Shown here: positions 49,256 to 58,359 of the stretch, in pieces
How positions within the stretch are numbered: position 1 is the stretch's first letter
Layout: each line of letters starts with the position of its first letter
The notes under the pieces: model-generated
Seen by the model: only the letters and a program-made list of their open reading frames with translations
Told to the model about the DNA's origin: nothing
Database searches by the model: none
Program-made: the position numbers and the translations under genes
Assembly: GCF_900659615.1 (NCBI RefSeq)
Contig: NZ_CAACUY010000039.1
Coordinates: 1 to 59,963, forward strand
Direction of reading: 5' to 3'
Length of the DNA stretch: 59,963 nucleotides
From: Actinomadura fibrosa
Lineage (GTDB): Bacteria > Actinomycetota > Actinomycetes > Streptosporangiales > Streptosporangiaceae

Positions 49256-49546
49256 GTGCTCGTCGCGTTCTCGGTGACTCCGCTCGGCACGGGTGAGGAC
49301 GTCGGTGAACTCGTCGCGGAGGCGGTGCGGGTGGTGCGGGCCAGCGGCCTGCCGAACCGCACCGACGCGATGTTCACCACGATCGAGGGGGAGTGGGACG
49401 AGGTGATGGCGGTGGTGAAGGCGGCCACCGACGCCGTCGCGGCGCGGGCGCCCCGGGTCAGCCTCGTGGTGAAGGCCGACCTGCGTCCCGGCGTGACGGG
49501 CGCGCTCGACGCCAAGGTCGAATCGGTCGAGCGGTACCTCGCCTGA
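49256..49546 (+). CDS. MTH1187/YkoF-type thiamine-binding protein
   Basis: A 96-residue protein of the MTH1187 family (ferredoxin-like fold, thiamine-binding group). GTG 49256 lies six bases after TGGAGG. It reads [20 protein letters not shown], then [20 protein letters not shown] and the last strand [20 protein letters not shown], with the family spacing and normal length. Members bind a small ligand at the dimer interface, but the function is loosely defined. Confidence 0.85.
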   Translation: MLVAFSVTPLGTGEDVGELVAEAVRVVRASGLPNRTDAMFTTIEGEWDEVMAVVKAATDAVAARAPRVSLVVKADLRPGVTGALDAKVESVERYLA

Positions 49547-49608
49547 GCCGCCCGGCCGCGCGTTCCGGCCGCCGGGCTCCCCGGGCCGTCCTGGGCGGCG
49601 GGCGGCGG

Positions 49609-49986
49609 TCAGCCGGCGAGCCATGCGCTGATCTCGGCGTCCGTGCGGGGCACGACGCACCAGAGCGCCTCCTCCAGGGAGGAGCAGAGCGGGATCTGCT
49701 CGTGCAGGCCGAGGATGCGGAACATCTTGGCCGCGAACGGGCGGAGCCCCACCATGGCGAGAGCGTGGCCGTGCAGCTCGCAGTCCAGCGCGCACGCGCA
49801 GACGGTGCGCATGCCCTCGGAGTCGAAGAACGAGACGCCGCCGACGTCCAGGACGAGCGGGCGCCCGGTGAGGCCCCGCAGCCGGTCCCGCACGCGGGGC
49901 GCCGACACGCGGTCGAGCTCGCCCCGGAGCCGCACGGTGGTGTGCCGGTCGTCGTCGACGACGACCATGTCGACGGTGGCGTTCAT
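49609..49986 (-). CDS. STAS-domain anti-sigma factor antagonist
   Basis: A 125-residue reverse-strand protein, ATG 49986. It reads VVVDDDRHTTVRLRGELDRV, LRGLTGRPLVLDVGGVSFFD and then SEGMRTVCACALDCELHGHA. The phosphorylatable Ser in the DSEG motif matches SpoIIAA/RsbV-type antagonists that bind RsbW-like anti-sigma factors. No cognate sigma factor is in this window; the RsbW-like ATPase at 23358 is a distant possible partner. It lies in a run of small single genes. Confidence 0.88.
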   Translation of the reverse strand: MNATVDMVVVDDDRHTTVRLRGELDRVSAPRVRDRLRGLTGRPLVLDVGGVSFFDSEGMRTVCACALDCELHGHALAMVGLRPFAAKMFRILGLHEQIPLCSSLEEALWCVVPRTDAEISAWLAG

Positions 49987-50088
49987 GGGCGTGCCCCCTC
50001 GCGTCCTCGGCCCGTTACGCACAAGCATCGCACGGATACGCATGGTTGCCATGTGGTTCGCCGGAGTTGGCCGCGTTTCTGGGGAGGC

Positions 50089-50871
50089 TCAGCGGAAGCA
50101 GGCCCGGACGCCGCCGGTCCCGCCGCGGGAGAAGTAGCGCAGGCGCTGGACGGCGGAGCCGTGGTCGCCGGGCTTGGTCCAGGGTGTCTTGTCGCCGATG
50201 ACCTGGAACGTGTCGACCATCTCCTGCTCGTCGCCCGACTCGAACCTCAGGGTGCCGTCGTCGGACGATCCGTACAGCGTGGCTCCGGCCAGGCAGTCGG
50301 CCTGGAGTTCGGCCGCCGAGGAGACCAGGCCCCGGCGCAGCCGGTTCTGGACGGCGTGCCCCCACTCGTGCGCGATGACGAGGTACACCCAGGCGTCGCC
50401 GCGCGCGTAGCCGGACCGCATGAGGCCCGCGTCCCAGGCCACGAAGTCGCCCGCGGGGCAGTACGAGGCGTTGTCGGGGCCGAGGCGCTCCCTCCCGCAG
50501 CGCGGCGCGGAGGACGGGTCGCGCCCGTTGTAGAGGCCGAGGACGCGCGGGGAGCTGTAGGAGCCGGTGAACAGCTCCGTCCAGTGCTTGCGCCAGAAGC
50601 CGTCCGTGACCGTCTCCGCGGTCCTGAGGTCCTCTTGGAACCCCGTCTCGTCGAAGCCCGGGGGGATACGCGACGTCCCGGAACCGCTTCTCGGAGCCGG
50701 GGAACCGGTGTCGGCGGGCGCGTTCTGCGCCGCGGGACGGGTGGAGCCCGGCAGCGGACCGGCCTTCAGGTCGCAGGCCCCGGCCGGGACGAGCGCGGCG
50801 GCGAGAACCAGGGCGGCGGCCGTGCGCCGAGCGGGGCGCCGCCTCGGGGAGTGCTGAGCCGTCTCGGTCAT
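50089..50871 (-). CDS. YpfJ-type neutral zinc metallopeptidase, lipoprotein
   Basis: A 260-residue protein, ATG 50871. The signal ARRTAAALVLAAALVPAGAC has a lipobox VPAGAC, so it is membrane-anchored outside the cell. The metallopeptidase core includes VIAHEWGHAVQNRLRRG, with HEWGH as Zn ligands and the catalytic Glu, and AAELQADCLAGATLYGSSDD, whose Glu is the third ligand. It is the YpfJ/neutral zinc metallopeptidase family; substrates are unknown. CGRERLGPDNASYCPAGDFV upstream is also conserved. Confidence 0.9.
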   Translation of the reverse strand: MTETAQHSPRRRPARRTAAALVLAAALVPAGACDLKAGPLPGSTRPAAQNAPADTGSPAPRSGSGTSRIPPGFDETGFQEDLRTAETVTDGFWRKHWTELFTGSYSSPRVLGLYNGRDPSSAPRCGRERLGPDNASYCPAGDFVAWDAGLMRSGYARGDAWVYLVIAHEWGHAVQNRLRRGLVSSAAELQADCLAGATLYGSSDDGTLRFESGDEQEMVDTFQVIGDKTPWTKPGDHGSAVQRLRYFSRGGTGGVRACFR

Positions 50872-50940
50872 ACCGGGACATACGCACCGGTGCGCCCCGA
50901 CGGCCGGGTCGGCGCCCGGATTCGGCCGATCAGCGGCCGA

Positions 50941-51657
50941 TCAGGTCGCGGCGATGAGGTCCCGGGCCGTCTCGACGAGGACGGTGTTGTCCTTGGCGGG
51001 CGCGCCGTCGGGCAGGACCAGGACGTCCTCCAGCCCGATGCGTGTGTCGAGGCCGAGCCGGGCCGCGAGGCGCAGGACCGGCCAGGTGCCGCCCTCCTCG
51101 CCGTGCAGCAGGACGGGCCGCCCGTGGCCGGTGCCGAGAGCGTGCAGCAGGACCTTCGCCGTCTGCGGCGCCGCGGCCGGGTCGGTCTCGGTGACCTCGG
51201 CGAGGACGCGCAGGACACGTCCGGCGTGCGGCCAGCGCAGGAACCGCTCCGCGGCCTCGGTACCGGAGAAGATGCCCGCCTCGATGCCGACGCCGCGTTC
51301 GAGGAGCGCCTCGGCGACCCGCTCGGCCCCGTCCTCGTGCCAGTTGACGGACGCGTGGTCGGGCAGCACGGTCCAGGCCCGGACCAGCGCGGCCCGCTCG
51401 GCCGGATCGGGCGCGGCCCAGGCGCCGGTGGTGACGCCGACCGGTATCCCCGGCACCGCCTCCCGGACGGCGGTGACCACGGCGGCGACGTGGACGGGAT
51501 CGAGCGTGTCGGCGCCGTCCTCGTCCTTCGGATGCAGGTGGACGTCCCCGGCGCCGGCCGCGACGGCGGCCCGCACGGCGGCGGCCACCTCATCGGGCGT
51601 CACGGGCACGGCAGGATGGTCATGACGCCGCCGAGAACCATTAGGACATACCTGCAT
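50941..51657 (-). CDS. Beta-keto acid cleavage enzyme (BKACE/DUF849)
   Basis: A 238-residue TIM-barrel protein, ATG 51657 preferred (MQVCPNGSRRRHDHPAVPVT); a further upstream start has no support. Family marks: GAGDVHLHPKDEDGADTLDP (His-x-His metal ligands), VGVTTGAWAAPDPAERAALV, and ASVNWHEDGAERVAEALLER. RPVLLHGEEGGTWPVLRLAA and RIGLEDVLVLPDGAPAKDN close the barrel. BKACE enzymes condense or cleave beta-keto acids with acetyl-CoA; the substrate is unpredictable. It is slightly short for the family, mainly in the C-terminus. A TATTTATA palindrome (51661-51668) just upstream may serve as the -10. Confidence 0.88.
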   Translation of the reverse strand: MQVCPNGSRRRHDHPAVPVTPDEVAAAVRAAVAAGAGDVHLHPKDEDGADTLDPVHVAAVVTAVREAVPGIPVGVTTGAWAAPDPAERAALVRAWTVLPDHASVNWHEDGAERVAEALLERGVGIEAGIFSGTEAAERFLRWPHAGRVLRVLAEVTETDPAAAPQTAKVLLHALGTGHGRPVLLHGEEGGTWPVLRLAARLGLDTRIGLEDVLVLPDGAPAKDNTVLVETARDLIAAT

Positions 51658-51840
51658 GGAGTATTTATAGCAACGCCCTCGGCGTCGGCGCTGGCGCGCC
51701 TCCTTCAACGGACGTTGCGGCGATCGCTGCATCGCTCCGGCTCGCCTGGCGGCTCACTGCGCGATCAGTGCCTCGCAAGCTCGGCACTGGCTTCGCACGC
51801 GATCGCAGCGCTGTGTCGCTGGTGTAGTCCCTGAGGTGGG

Positions 51841-53601
51841 TCAGGGGGTGATGACGCAGGGGGCGCTGTTGCAGACGTCCACGGTCTCGCCTGTCTTCAG
51901 GAACGTCGCCTTTTGTCTGCGGGCGTTCGCGTTGTTGCGGGGGTCGGAGTGGGGGTCGCGGCCTTCGGTGGGCGGAGTGTTGGTCAGGGGCGGTGCGGGG
52001 GAGCCGCTGTCCCAGACGACCATCGCTGAGCCGTCGGTGGACGCGCCGAAGGTCGGGATGCCCCAGTACGGGACCTTGTCCGGGCTGCGGCCCGGGGTGA
52101 CGGTGGGCGCGTGGATCCGGGCGCCGATCGTGCGGGCCTCGACCTCGGCGGCGACGGGCGCGACCTGGTGGTCGCCGAACGCGACGTGCATCAGCACCTG
52201 GTGGGACGGGGTGCCGGGGAGCGGGTCGCCGGTCATGTGCCAGGCGTAGCCGTTCGCCTCGCCGCGGTCCCAGAGCATCTGGATGAGGGACAGGCCGATC
52301 TGCTGGTCGAGCTTGTCGGGGTAGAACACGTCCAGGACCTTGGCGTAGGTCGAGAAGTCGGAGCTGCGGTTGAGCAGGGTGCTGTAGTTCATCGCCGGGA
52401 CGCCGAGGACGGCGCGGCGGACGTCGGGGGAGACGGCGGTGAGGGCGCCGCCCATGATGCCGCCCTGGCTGTTGCCGTCGTAGGTGAGCGGCGCGCCGGT
52501 GTCGATGAGGGGGCGTCCGGAGGCGTCCTGGAACGCCTTGTCGCGGGCGAAGCCGCGGGTCATGGCGCGGCCGAGGAAGGTGAAGTTCAGCAGGCCCTGC
52601 TGGAGCCGGTCCGCGACCGTGCTGAAGCGGGTGATGTCGACGAGGGCGGAGACGGCGTTGGGGATGTCCTCGTCCGCCATGCCGATCCACTTGGTGGCGC
52701 AGAACACGAAGCCGTGCTCGGCGGCCATGGCTTTGACGTTCCCGGCGTCGACCTCGCCCTCGTTGCCGAGGAGGCCGTGCCCGTACAGCGCGGGACGGGC
52801 GGGCGTGGTGAGGGCCGAGACCGGGATCTCGCACTGGAACGGGACGGCCTGGCTGTTGCCCGGCAGCCGGGACGGGAGGCCGTCCGCGCCGCGGTGGAGG
52901 GCGGAGCCGGGGAGGCCGCCCGGCTGGTCGAGGTAGCTCGGCGCCCACACGACGCCCTTGACCTCGCGGGCGATGCGGTCGTCGACGCCGTCGGTCACCT
53001 GCGTCACGAGGAACGAGGGGGAGCGGTCGCCGAGGTCCTTCAGGGCGTCGTCGCGCATGCGCAGCATGGGGCCGGTGAGGCTCTGGCGGCTCGCGACGGT
53101 GAAGTCCCAGGCCAGGTAGAGCCCGTCGCGCGGGACCCCGTGCGCGGCGAGGTCGGCGAGCACCGCGCTCTCGGCGCGCTGCCGCTCGGCGAGGGGGTCG
53201 GTGGACGGCAGCGCTGGCCCGAGGATCTTGGCGAAGGCCGGGTTCGGCGGGATCGCCGCGCCGGACGCGTCGCGCAGGTTCCGGAGGGCGACCGCGTAGT
53301 GGTGGCCCTCGCGGAAGTTGCGGGCGGGCCGGACGATCAGCGCCTTGCGGTCGTCGGGCGCGTTCGCGTCCAGTTCCGCCCAGTACGGCCAGCGCTCGCC
53401 CGTCGCGGTGTCGACGATGACGATGGGGGCGTCGGCGCGGAGCGAGGCGCCGATGTCGGTGACGGGCGTCGCGCCGGTGCGGCCGAGGTCGATCCCGGGG
53501 ACGCGGCTGAGCAGCGCCGATCCAGGGGAGAACCCGTCCGCGCGGTTCCACTCGGCGGGGGAGACGGGGGTGCCGAGGGCGTTGCGCAGCGTCGTCCGCA
53601 T
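51841..53601 (-). CDS. Large secreted-type alpha/beta hydrolase-like protein with missing N-terminal signal
   Basis: The frame from ATG 53601 gives 586 residues, but its in-frame upstream sequence to about 53697 (GCDPIDPAACLLPFPSNWYT, VPDAATPTGRRVS) is typical N-terminal sequence of the family. No ATG, GTG or TTG exists in that frame there, and no signal peptide is found before the overlapping upstream gene. The protein contains the nucleophile elbow TYDGNSQGGIMGGALTAVSP (GNSQGG), PARPALYGHGLLGNEGEVDA and HVAFGDHQVAPVAAEVEART (acid/His region). It is a large hydrolase of a kind normally secreted. A frameshift or non-AUG start is likely. Enzymatic activity is unknown. Confidence 0.7.
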   Translation of the reverse strand: MRTTLRNALGTPVSPAEWNRADGFSPGSALLSRVPGIDLGRTGATPVTDIGASLRADAPIVIVDTATGERWPYWAELDANAPDDRKALIVRPARNFREGHHYAVALRNLRDASGAAIPPNPAFAKILGPALPSTDPLAERQRAESAVLADLAAHGVPRDGLYLAWDFTVASRQSLTGPMLRMRDDALKDLGDRSPSFLVTQVTDGVDDRIAREVKGVVWAPSYLDQPGGLPGSALHRGADGLPSRLPGNSQAVPFQCEIPVSALTTPARPALYGHGLLGNEGEVDAGNVKAMAAEHGFVFCATKWIGMADEDIPNAVSALVDITRFSTVADRLQQGLLNFTFLGRAMTRGFARDKAFQDASGRPLIDTGAPLTYDGNSQGGIMGGALTAVSPDVRRAVLGVPAMNYSTLLNRSSDFSTYAKVLDVFYPDKLDQQIGLSLIQMLWDRGEANGYAWHMTGDPLPGTPSHQVLMHVAFGDHQVAPVAAEVEARTIGARIHAPTVTPGRSPDKVPYWGIPTFGASTDGSAMVVWDSGSPAPPLTNTPPTEGRDPHSDPRNNANARRQKATFLKTGETVDVCNSAPCVITP

Positions 53602-53701
53602 GCTGACGCGGCGGCCGGTGGGGGTGGCGGCGTCGGGGACCGTGTACCAGTTGCTCGGGAAGGGCAGCAGGCAGGCGGCCGGGTCGATCGGGTCGCAGCC
53701 G

Positions 53702-54085
53702 TCACCGGACGGTGCGGGCGCCGCGCACCGGCTGCGGCACGGGCCGTCCGCAGCCGGCGCACGGCCAGACCGCGACCGGGTCGCCCGGGCGGGCGATACC
53801 GGCGCGGTGGTCGAAGCGGTGGTCGAGCGGGACGACGGGCTGGGGCGCCGTCGGGCCCTCGCCGCCCGCCGGGGGCTCGGCGCGGGCCGCGTGGGCGGCG
53901 TGGTCCGCGTACGCCGCGTCGTCGCCGTACGACGCGGGGCCGGCGGAGGCCGGGAGGTACGCGGCGGGGTCCGCGGCGGCCGGGGGGTACGCCGCAGGGT
54001 CGGGGACGGTGGGAAGGTCGGTCATCGTCGGGTCGGCGGGGGTCGGGGTGACGGTGTCGAACGGGGCGACCTTCTGGTCTTCCAT
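53702..54085 (-). CDS. Hypothetical acidic protein with C-terminal CxxC
   Basis: A 127-residue reverse-strand protein, ATG 54085 (GTG 54109 possible). It is low-complexity, with AYPPAAADPAAYLPASAGPA and DDAAYADHAAHAARAEPPAG, and a C-terminal DPVAVWPCAGCGRPVPQPVR, a single CxxC that might bind metal with a partner. Its stop at 53702 falls just before the recognisable start of the hydrolase gene (about 53697), so the two frames touch. I do not recognise a family. It may be real, but codon statistics alone support it. Confidence 0.55.
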   Translation of the reverse strand: MEDQKVAPFDTVTPTPADPTMTDLPTVPDPAAYPPAAADPAAYLPASAGPASYGDDAAYADHAAHAARAEPPAGGEGPTAPQPVVPLDHRFDHRAGIARPGDPVAVWPCAGCGRPVPQPVRGARTVR

Positions 54086-54172
54086 GTGCCGTTGTACGCA
54101 TCCGCGCACCGCGGCGTTCGACGTTCGGGCGACGAGTTTCCGCGCCCGCCCCCACCCCCGCGACAGTGCCGC

Positions 54173-55720
54173 TTAGCCGGGCTGTTCCCGCAGGTAGGAC
54201 TCCCGCACGCGGCTCCTGCTGAGCTTGCCGGACGGGGTGCGCGGCAGCGTCTCGCGGAACTCCAGCCGCCGCGGGTGCTTGAGCTTCGCGAGCCGCGGCT
54301 CGCAGTGCGCGAGGAGCTCGGCGGCGAGGGCGTCGCCGGGGACGGCGTCCGCGGCGGGCTCGACGAGGGCGACGACGCTCTGCCCCCAGTCCTCGTCGGG
54401 GACGCCGATGACGGCGACGTCGGCGACCGCCGGGTGCTGGAGCAGGACGGCCTCGATCTCGGCGGGGTAGATGTTGACGCCGCCGGAGATGATGAGGTCG
54501 GTGCGGCGGTCGCTCATGTAGAGCCAGCCGTCCTCGTCGAGGTGGCCGAGGTCGCCGGGGGTGTAGAGGTCGCCGCGCATGGCGGCGGCGGTCTTGTCCG
54601 GGTCGCCGTGGTACTCGAAGCCGGGCTGCCCGCTCGCGTAGATGAGGCCGGTCTCGCCGGTCGGCAGCTCGTTGCCCTCCGGGTCGAGAATCTTGATCTG
54701 GACGCCGTCGACGGGGCGGCCGACCGTGCCCGGGTGGGCGAGCCACTCCTCCGGGGTCGCGACCACGACGGGGCCGCTCTCGGTGGAGCCGTAGTACTCG
54801 TAGAGGACGGGGCCCCACCAGTCCATCATCCGCTGCTTGGTCTCGACGGGGACGGGCGCGGCGCTGTGGTAGACCTGCCGCAGCGACGACAGGTCGTAGC
54901 GGCCGCGGACCTCCTCGGGCAGCCCGAGCATGCGGTGGAACATCGTCGGGACCATGAACGCGTTGGTGACGCGGTGCCGCTGGATCAGTTCGAGGGTGTG
55001 CTCGGGCTGGAAGCGCGGCGCGACGACGACGGCGTGGCCGAGCGAGAGCGCGAGCATGGCGTGGACGCAGGGCGCCGAGTGGTACAGCGGCCCGATCGCG
55101 AGGTGGACCTCGTCGCCGGGTTCGAGCCCGAGGTGGCGGGCGAGGGTCTGCCGGAGGAGGTCGAAGACGAACTCCGGGGGCACGTCGAACAGCGGCCGCC
55201 GGACGCCCTTGGGCCGCCCGGTCGTCCCGGACGTGTAGAGCATGACCGAGCCCATCTGGCGCTTGTCCGGCGGCGCGGCGCTGCCCGTGGCGCACAGCGC
55301 GGCCATGGAGCGGAAGCCGTCGGCGGGGTCGACGCTGACCCGCCCCTCCGCGGGGACGCCCGCCTCGGCCGCCGCGGACGCGACCGCCGGCGCGAACGCG
55401 CTCTCGGTGATGACGGCCTTGGCGCCGCCGTCGGCGAGGATGTAGCCGATCTCCGGCGCGGTGAGGTGGCGGCTCACGGGGACGATGTAGAGGCCCGACT
55501 GCATCGCGGCCAGCAGCACGGTCAGGAACTCGGGGCGGTTGCCGAGGACGGTGGCGAGGGCGTCGCCGGGGCGCAGGCCGAGCCCGTCCAGCGCGTTGGA
55601 GAGGCGGTTGACCTCCGCGTGCAGTTCGCCGTAGGTCATGGGGACGCCGGGGGCCAGGATGGCGGGACGGTCCGGACTGTTCCGTGCGATCTCGTAGAAG
55701 CCGACGCCCTCGACGCCCAT
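54173..55720 (-). CDS. Acyl-CoA synthetase (AMP-binding, long/medium-chain type)
   Basis: A 515-residue ANL-superfamily ligase that activates a carboxylic acid to acyl-CoA via acyl-AMP. ATG 55720 has GAGGAGA six bases upstream; upstream in-frame starts are unlikely. The P-loop motif is VMLYTSGTTGRPKGVRR, with GPLYHSAPCVHAMLALSLGH, YEYYGSTESGPVVVATPEEW and GDLGHLDEDGWLYMSDRRTD. The A10-type Lys is in LPRTPSGKLSRSRVRE near the C-terminus. It is divergent in context from the carboxylase operon and on the same strand as the TetR gene, so fatty or branched-chain acid activation linked to that pathway is inferred. Confidence 0.93.
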   Translation of the reverse strand: MGVEGVGFYEIARNSPDRPAILAPGVPMTYGELHAEVNRLSNALDGLGLRPGDALATVLGNRPEFLTVLLAAMQSGLYIVPVSRHLTAPEIGYILADGGAKAVITESAFAPAVASAAAEAGVPAEGRVSVDPADGFRSMAALCATGSAAPPDKRQMGSVMLYTSGTTGRPKGVRRPLFDVPPEFVFDLLRQTLARHLGLEPGDEVHLAIGPLYHSAPCVHAMLALSLGHAVVVAPRFQPEHTLELIQRHRVTNAFMVPTMFHRMLGLPEEVRGRYDLSSLRQVYHSAAPVPVETKQRMMDWWGPVLYEYYGSTESGPVVVATPEEWLAHPGTVGRPVDGVQIKILDPEGNELPTGETGLIYASGQPGFEYHGDPDKTAAAMRGDLYTPGDLGHLDEDGWLYMSDRRTDLIISGGVNIYPAEIEAVLLQHPAVADVAVIGVPDEDWGQSVVALVEPAADAVPGDALAAELLAHCEPRLAKLKHPRRLEFRETLPRTPSGKLSRSRVRESYLREQPG

Positions 55721-55872
55721 ACGGCTCTCCTCTGCTGCGGGTGGACCAGCCAGTTGTCTCTGCGTCAATAGCATCGGGATCGGGGCGCACAGTCAAGGTT
55801 TCGGCCGCCTCGAACGTCCGTCGCGAGCAGCCCGGACGGCGTTATGGCAGGATCAGGGCCGACGCCGGCCGG

Positions 55873-56550
55873 TCAATTTTCCTGACTGGGAAGGTCCTGG
55901 CCGCAACGAAGATCATCTCGCCGCGGGCCGTCCGGAGCGGGACTCTCCAGGGAGGAGCTCTCCAGCGCGGCGCTCTCCAAGGCGGCGCGGGCCATCGCGT
56001 GGAGGAGGTCGCCCATCGCGGCGCGGTCGAGGCCCGCGGCGCTGTGCGGGGTGGAGTTCAGCAGGCCGAAGCAGGCGTGGACGGCGGCCCGGCCGCGACC
56101 GTCGGGAGTCCGAGGGTGCAGGCGCCGCAGGACCGCGACCCACTCCTCGACGTAGGCGCGCTGGAGGCGGCGGATGCGGTGGCGCTCCGGCTCGGGCACG
56201 TTGTCCAGTTCCCGCTCGTGCACGGTGATCAGCGCGGGGTTGTCGAGCGCGAACGCGACGTGCCAGCGCAGGAGCGCGTCGAGGGCCTCGCCGGGGTCGG
56301 GCGCGGCGGCGCGGCGGGCGCCCTCGGCGCGGAGCCGCTCGCTGATGTCGAGCAGCATCTCGGCGAGGACGGCCTCCTTGCCGCTGAAGTGGCGGTAGAG
56401 GGCGGGGCCGGTGAGGCCGACGGCCCGTCCGAGGTCGCCGATGGACACCCCGTGGTAGCCGCGGCGGGCGAACAGCTCGGCCGCGGCGGCGAGGATCTCC
56501 GCCCGCCTGGGGTTCGCCGCCACCGGCGGCGAGGCGGGATGCGAGGTCAT
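55873..56550 (-). CDS. TetR family transcriptional regulator of the carboxylase locus
   Basis: A 225-residue regulator, ATG 56550. The helix-turn-helix reads SIGDLGRAVGLTGPALYRHF followed by SGKEAVLAEMLLDISERLRA. The C-terminal domain (RWHVAFALDNPALITVHERE) is of the SACE_7040-like/KstR-like type linked to acyl-CoA-type ligands. It is divergent from the carboxylase beta gene, with two 16-bp operator copies in the 77-bp gap. It probably represses both directions until an acyl-CoA intermediate accumulates. Confidence 0.9.
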   Translation of the reverse strand: MTSHPASPPVAANPRRAEILAAAAELFARRGYHGVSIGDLGRAVGLTGPALYRHFSGKEAVLAEMLLDISERLRAEGARRAAAPDPGEALDALLRWHVAFALDNPALITVHERELDNVPEPERHRIRRLQRAYVEEWVAVLRRLHPRTPDGRGRAAVHACFGLLNSTPHSAAGLDRAAMGDLLHAMARAALESAALESSSLESPAPDGPRRDDLRCGQDLPSQEN

Positions 56551-56573
56551 GCGGGCCAGTCTAGACTAGCGTT

Positions 56574-56614
56574 GTTAATGACCCTTAACATCGGTTTTGT
56601 TAATGAGCGTTAAC
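56574..56614. promoter_or_regulatory. Two TetR operator copies between the regulator and carboxylase genes
   Basis: GTTAATGACCCTTAAC (56574-56589) and GTTAATGAGCGTTAAC (56599-56614) are the same 16-bp site repeated with starts 25 bp apart. GTTAA/TTAAC half-sites are conserved; only the centre differs. The last copy ends 13 bp before the carboxylase start. Confidence 0.75.
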
Positions 56615-56627
56615 AGGGAAGGGGACC

Positions 56628-58241
56628 ATGTCCGGACCCGAGCTCGTCTCGCGCGCCGACACCGCGGGCGAGGCGTTCAAGGCCGCGGCCGCGCGCAACG
56701 AGGCCCTGGTCGCGGAGCTGCGCGACCGCGTCGACCGGGCCGGGCGGGGCGGTCCCGAGCGGGCCCGCGAGCGGCACGTGGCGCGCGGCAAGCTCCTCCC
56801 CCGCGACCGGGTCGACACGCTGCTCGACCCCGGCTCGCCCTTCCTGGAGCTGTCGCCGCTCGCCGCGGACGGCATGTACGGCGGCGAGGCGCCCGGCGCC
56901 GGGATCATCACCGGGGTCGGGCGGGTCGCCGGCCGCGAGTGCGTGGTGGTGGCGAACGACGCCACCGTGAAGGGCGGCACGTACTACCCGGTCACGGTGA
57001 AGAAGCATCTGCGCGCGCAGGAGGTGGCGCTGCACAACCGCCTGCCCTGCGTGTACCTCGTCGACTCCGGTGGCGCGTTCCTGCCGAGGCAGGACGAGGT
57101 CTTCCCCGACCGCGAGCACTTCGGCCGGATCTTCTACAACCAGGCGACGATGTCGGCGCGCGGCATCCCGCAGATCGCGGCGGTGCTGGGCTCGTGCACG
57201 GCGGGCGGCGCGTACGTCCCGGCGATGAGCGACGAGGCGGTGATCGTCCGCGGCCAGGGGACGATCTTCCTCGGCGGCCCGCCGCTGGTGAAGGCGGCGA
57301 CCGGCGAGGTCGTGACGGCCGAGGAGCTCGGCGGCGGCGAGCTGCACTCGCGCACGTCCGGGGTGACCGACCATCTCGCCGAGGACGACGCGGACGCGCT
57401 GCGGATCGTCCGCGACATCGTCGGGACGCTCGGCCCGCGCGAGCCGCGGCCGTGGGACGTCGTGCCGTCCGAGGAGCCGGCGGCCGATCCGGCGGAGCTG
57501 TACGGGATCGTCCCGCCCGACCCGCGCACCCCGTACGACGTCCGCGAGGTCATCGCCCGGATCGTGGACGGCAGCCGCTTCCAGGAGTTCAAGAAGGAGT
57601 ACGGCGCCACGCTCGTCACCGGGTTCGCCCGCATCCACGGGCACCCGGTGGGGATCGTCGCCAACAACGGCATCCTGTTCGGCGAGTCGGCGCAGAAGGG
57701 CGCGCACTTCATCGAGCTGTGCGACCGGCGCAGCGTCCCGCTCGTGTTCCTGCAGAACATCACCGGCTTCATGGTCGGGCGCGAGTACGAGGCGTCCGGC
57801 ATCGCCAAGCACGGCGCGAAGATGGTCACGGCGGTGTCGTGCGCGCGCGTCCCGAAGTTCACGGTCGTGATCGGCGGCTCGTTCGGCGCGGGCAACTACG
57901 CGATGTGCGGGCGGGCGTACGCGCCGCGGTTCCTGTGGATGTGGCCGAACGCGCGCATCTCGGTCATGGGCGGCGAGCAGGCGGCGAGCGTGCTCGCGAC
58001 GGTCCGCCGCGACCAGATGGAGGCCCGCGGCGAGGAGTGGCCCGCGGACGCCGAGGAGGAGTTCAAGGCCCCGATCCGCGAGCAGTACGAGGCGCAGGGC
58101 AACCCGTACTACTCCACGGCCCGGCTGTGGGACGACGGTGTGATCGATCCGCTCGACACCCGCCGCGTCCTCGGGCTCGGGCTGTCCGCCGCCGCCAACG
58201 CGCCGCTGGAGCCGGTCGGCTACGGCGTCTTCCGGATGTGA
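56628..58241 (+). CDS. Acyl-CoA carboxylase beta subunit (methylcrotonyl-CoA carboxylase type)
   Basis: A 537-residue carboxyltransferase starting at ATG 56628 with GGGAAGGGG upstream. It fits AccD1/Mcc[41 protein letters not shown] and [13 protein letters not shown] (first carboxyltransferase half). [20 protein letters not shown], then [20 protein letters not shown] form the second half. It converts 3-methylcrotonyl-CoA or a related acyl-CoA, as in leucine catabolism, together with the downstream biotin-carboxylase alpha subunit. Substrate is inferred from family resemblance. Its stop overlaps the first unit of the 24-bp repeat before the alpha gene. Confidence 0.93.
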   Translation: MSGPELVSRADTAGEAFKAAAARNEALVAELRDRVDRAGRGGPERARERHVARGKLLPRDRVDTLLDPGSPFLELSPLAADGMYGGEAPGAGIITGVGRVAGRECVVVANDATVKGGTYYPVTVKKHLRAQEVALHNRLPCVYLVDSGGAFLPRQDEVFPDREHFGRIFYNQATMSARGIPQIAAVLGSCTAGGAYVPAMSDEAVIVRGQGTIFLGGPPLVKAATGEVVTAEELGGGELHSRTSGVTDHLAEDDADALRIVRDIVGTLGPREPRPWDVVPSEEPAADPAELYGIVPPDPRTPYDVREVIARIVDGSRFQEFKKEYGATLVTGFARIHGHPVGIVANNGILFGESAQKGAHFIELCDRRSVPLVFLQNITGFMVGREYEASGIAKHGAKMVTAVSCARVPKFTVVIGGSFGAGNYAMCGRAYAPRFLWMWPNARISVMGGEQAASVLATVRRDQMEARGEEWPADAEEEFKAPIREQYEAQGNPYYSTARLWDDGVIDPLDTRRVLGLGLSAAANAPLEPVGYGVFRM

Positions 58242-58359
58242 GGGAACCGTGACGTCCAGCGCGGAGGGAACCGTGTCAGCCAGCCCGGAGGGAACCGTGT
58301 CCGCCACCTCGCAGAGCACCGCGTCCGCCCGGAACGAGGGACCCATGTTCGACGGCGTG
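58240..58359 (+). repeat. 24-bp tandem repeat containing ribosome-binding site and start codon (five units)
   Basis: Units begin at 58240, 58264, 58288, 58312 and 58336. The first three carry GAGGGAACCGTG, so GTG starts fall at 58249, 58273 and 58297; unit four has decayed and unit five carries GAGGGACCCATG with the ATG at 58345. All starts are in one frame with the alpha subunit and spaced by exactly 8 codons. Confidence 0.85.
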
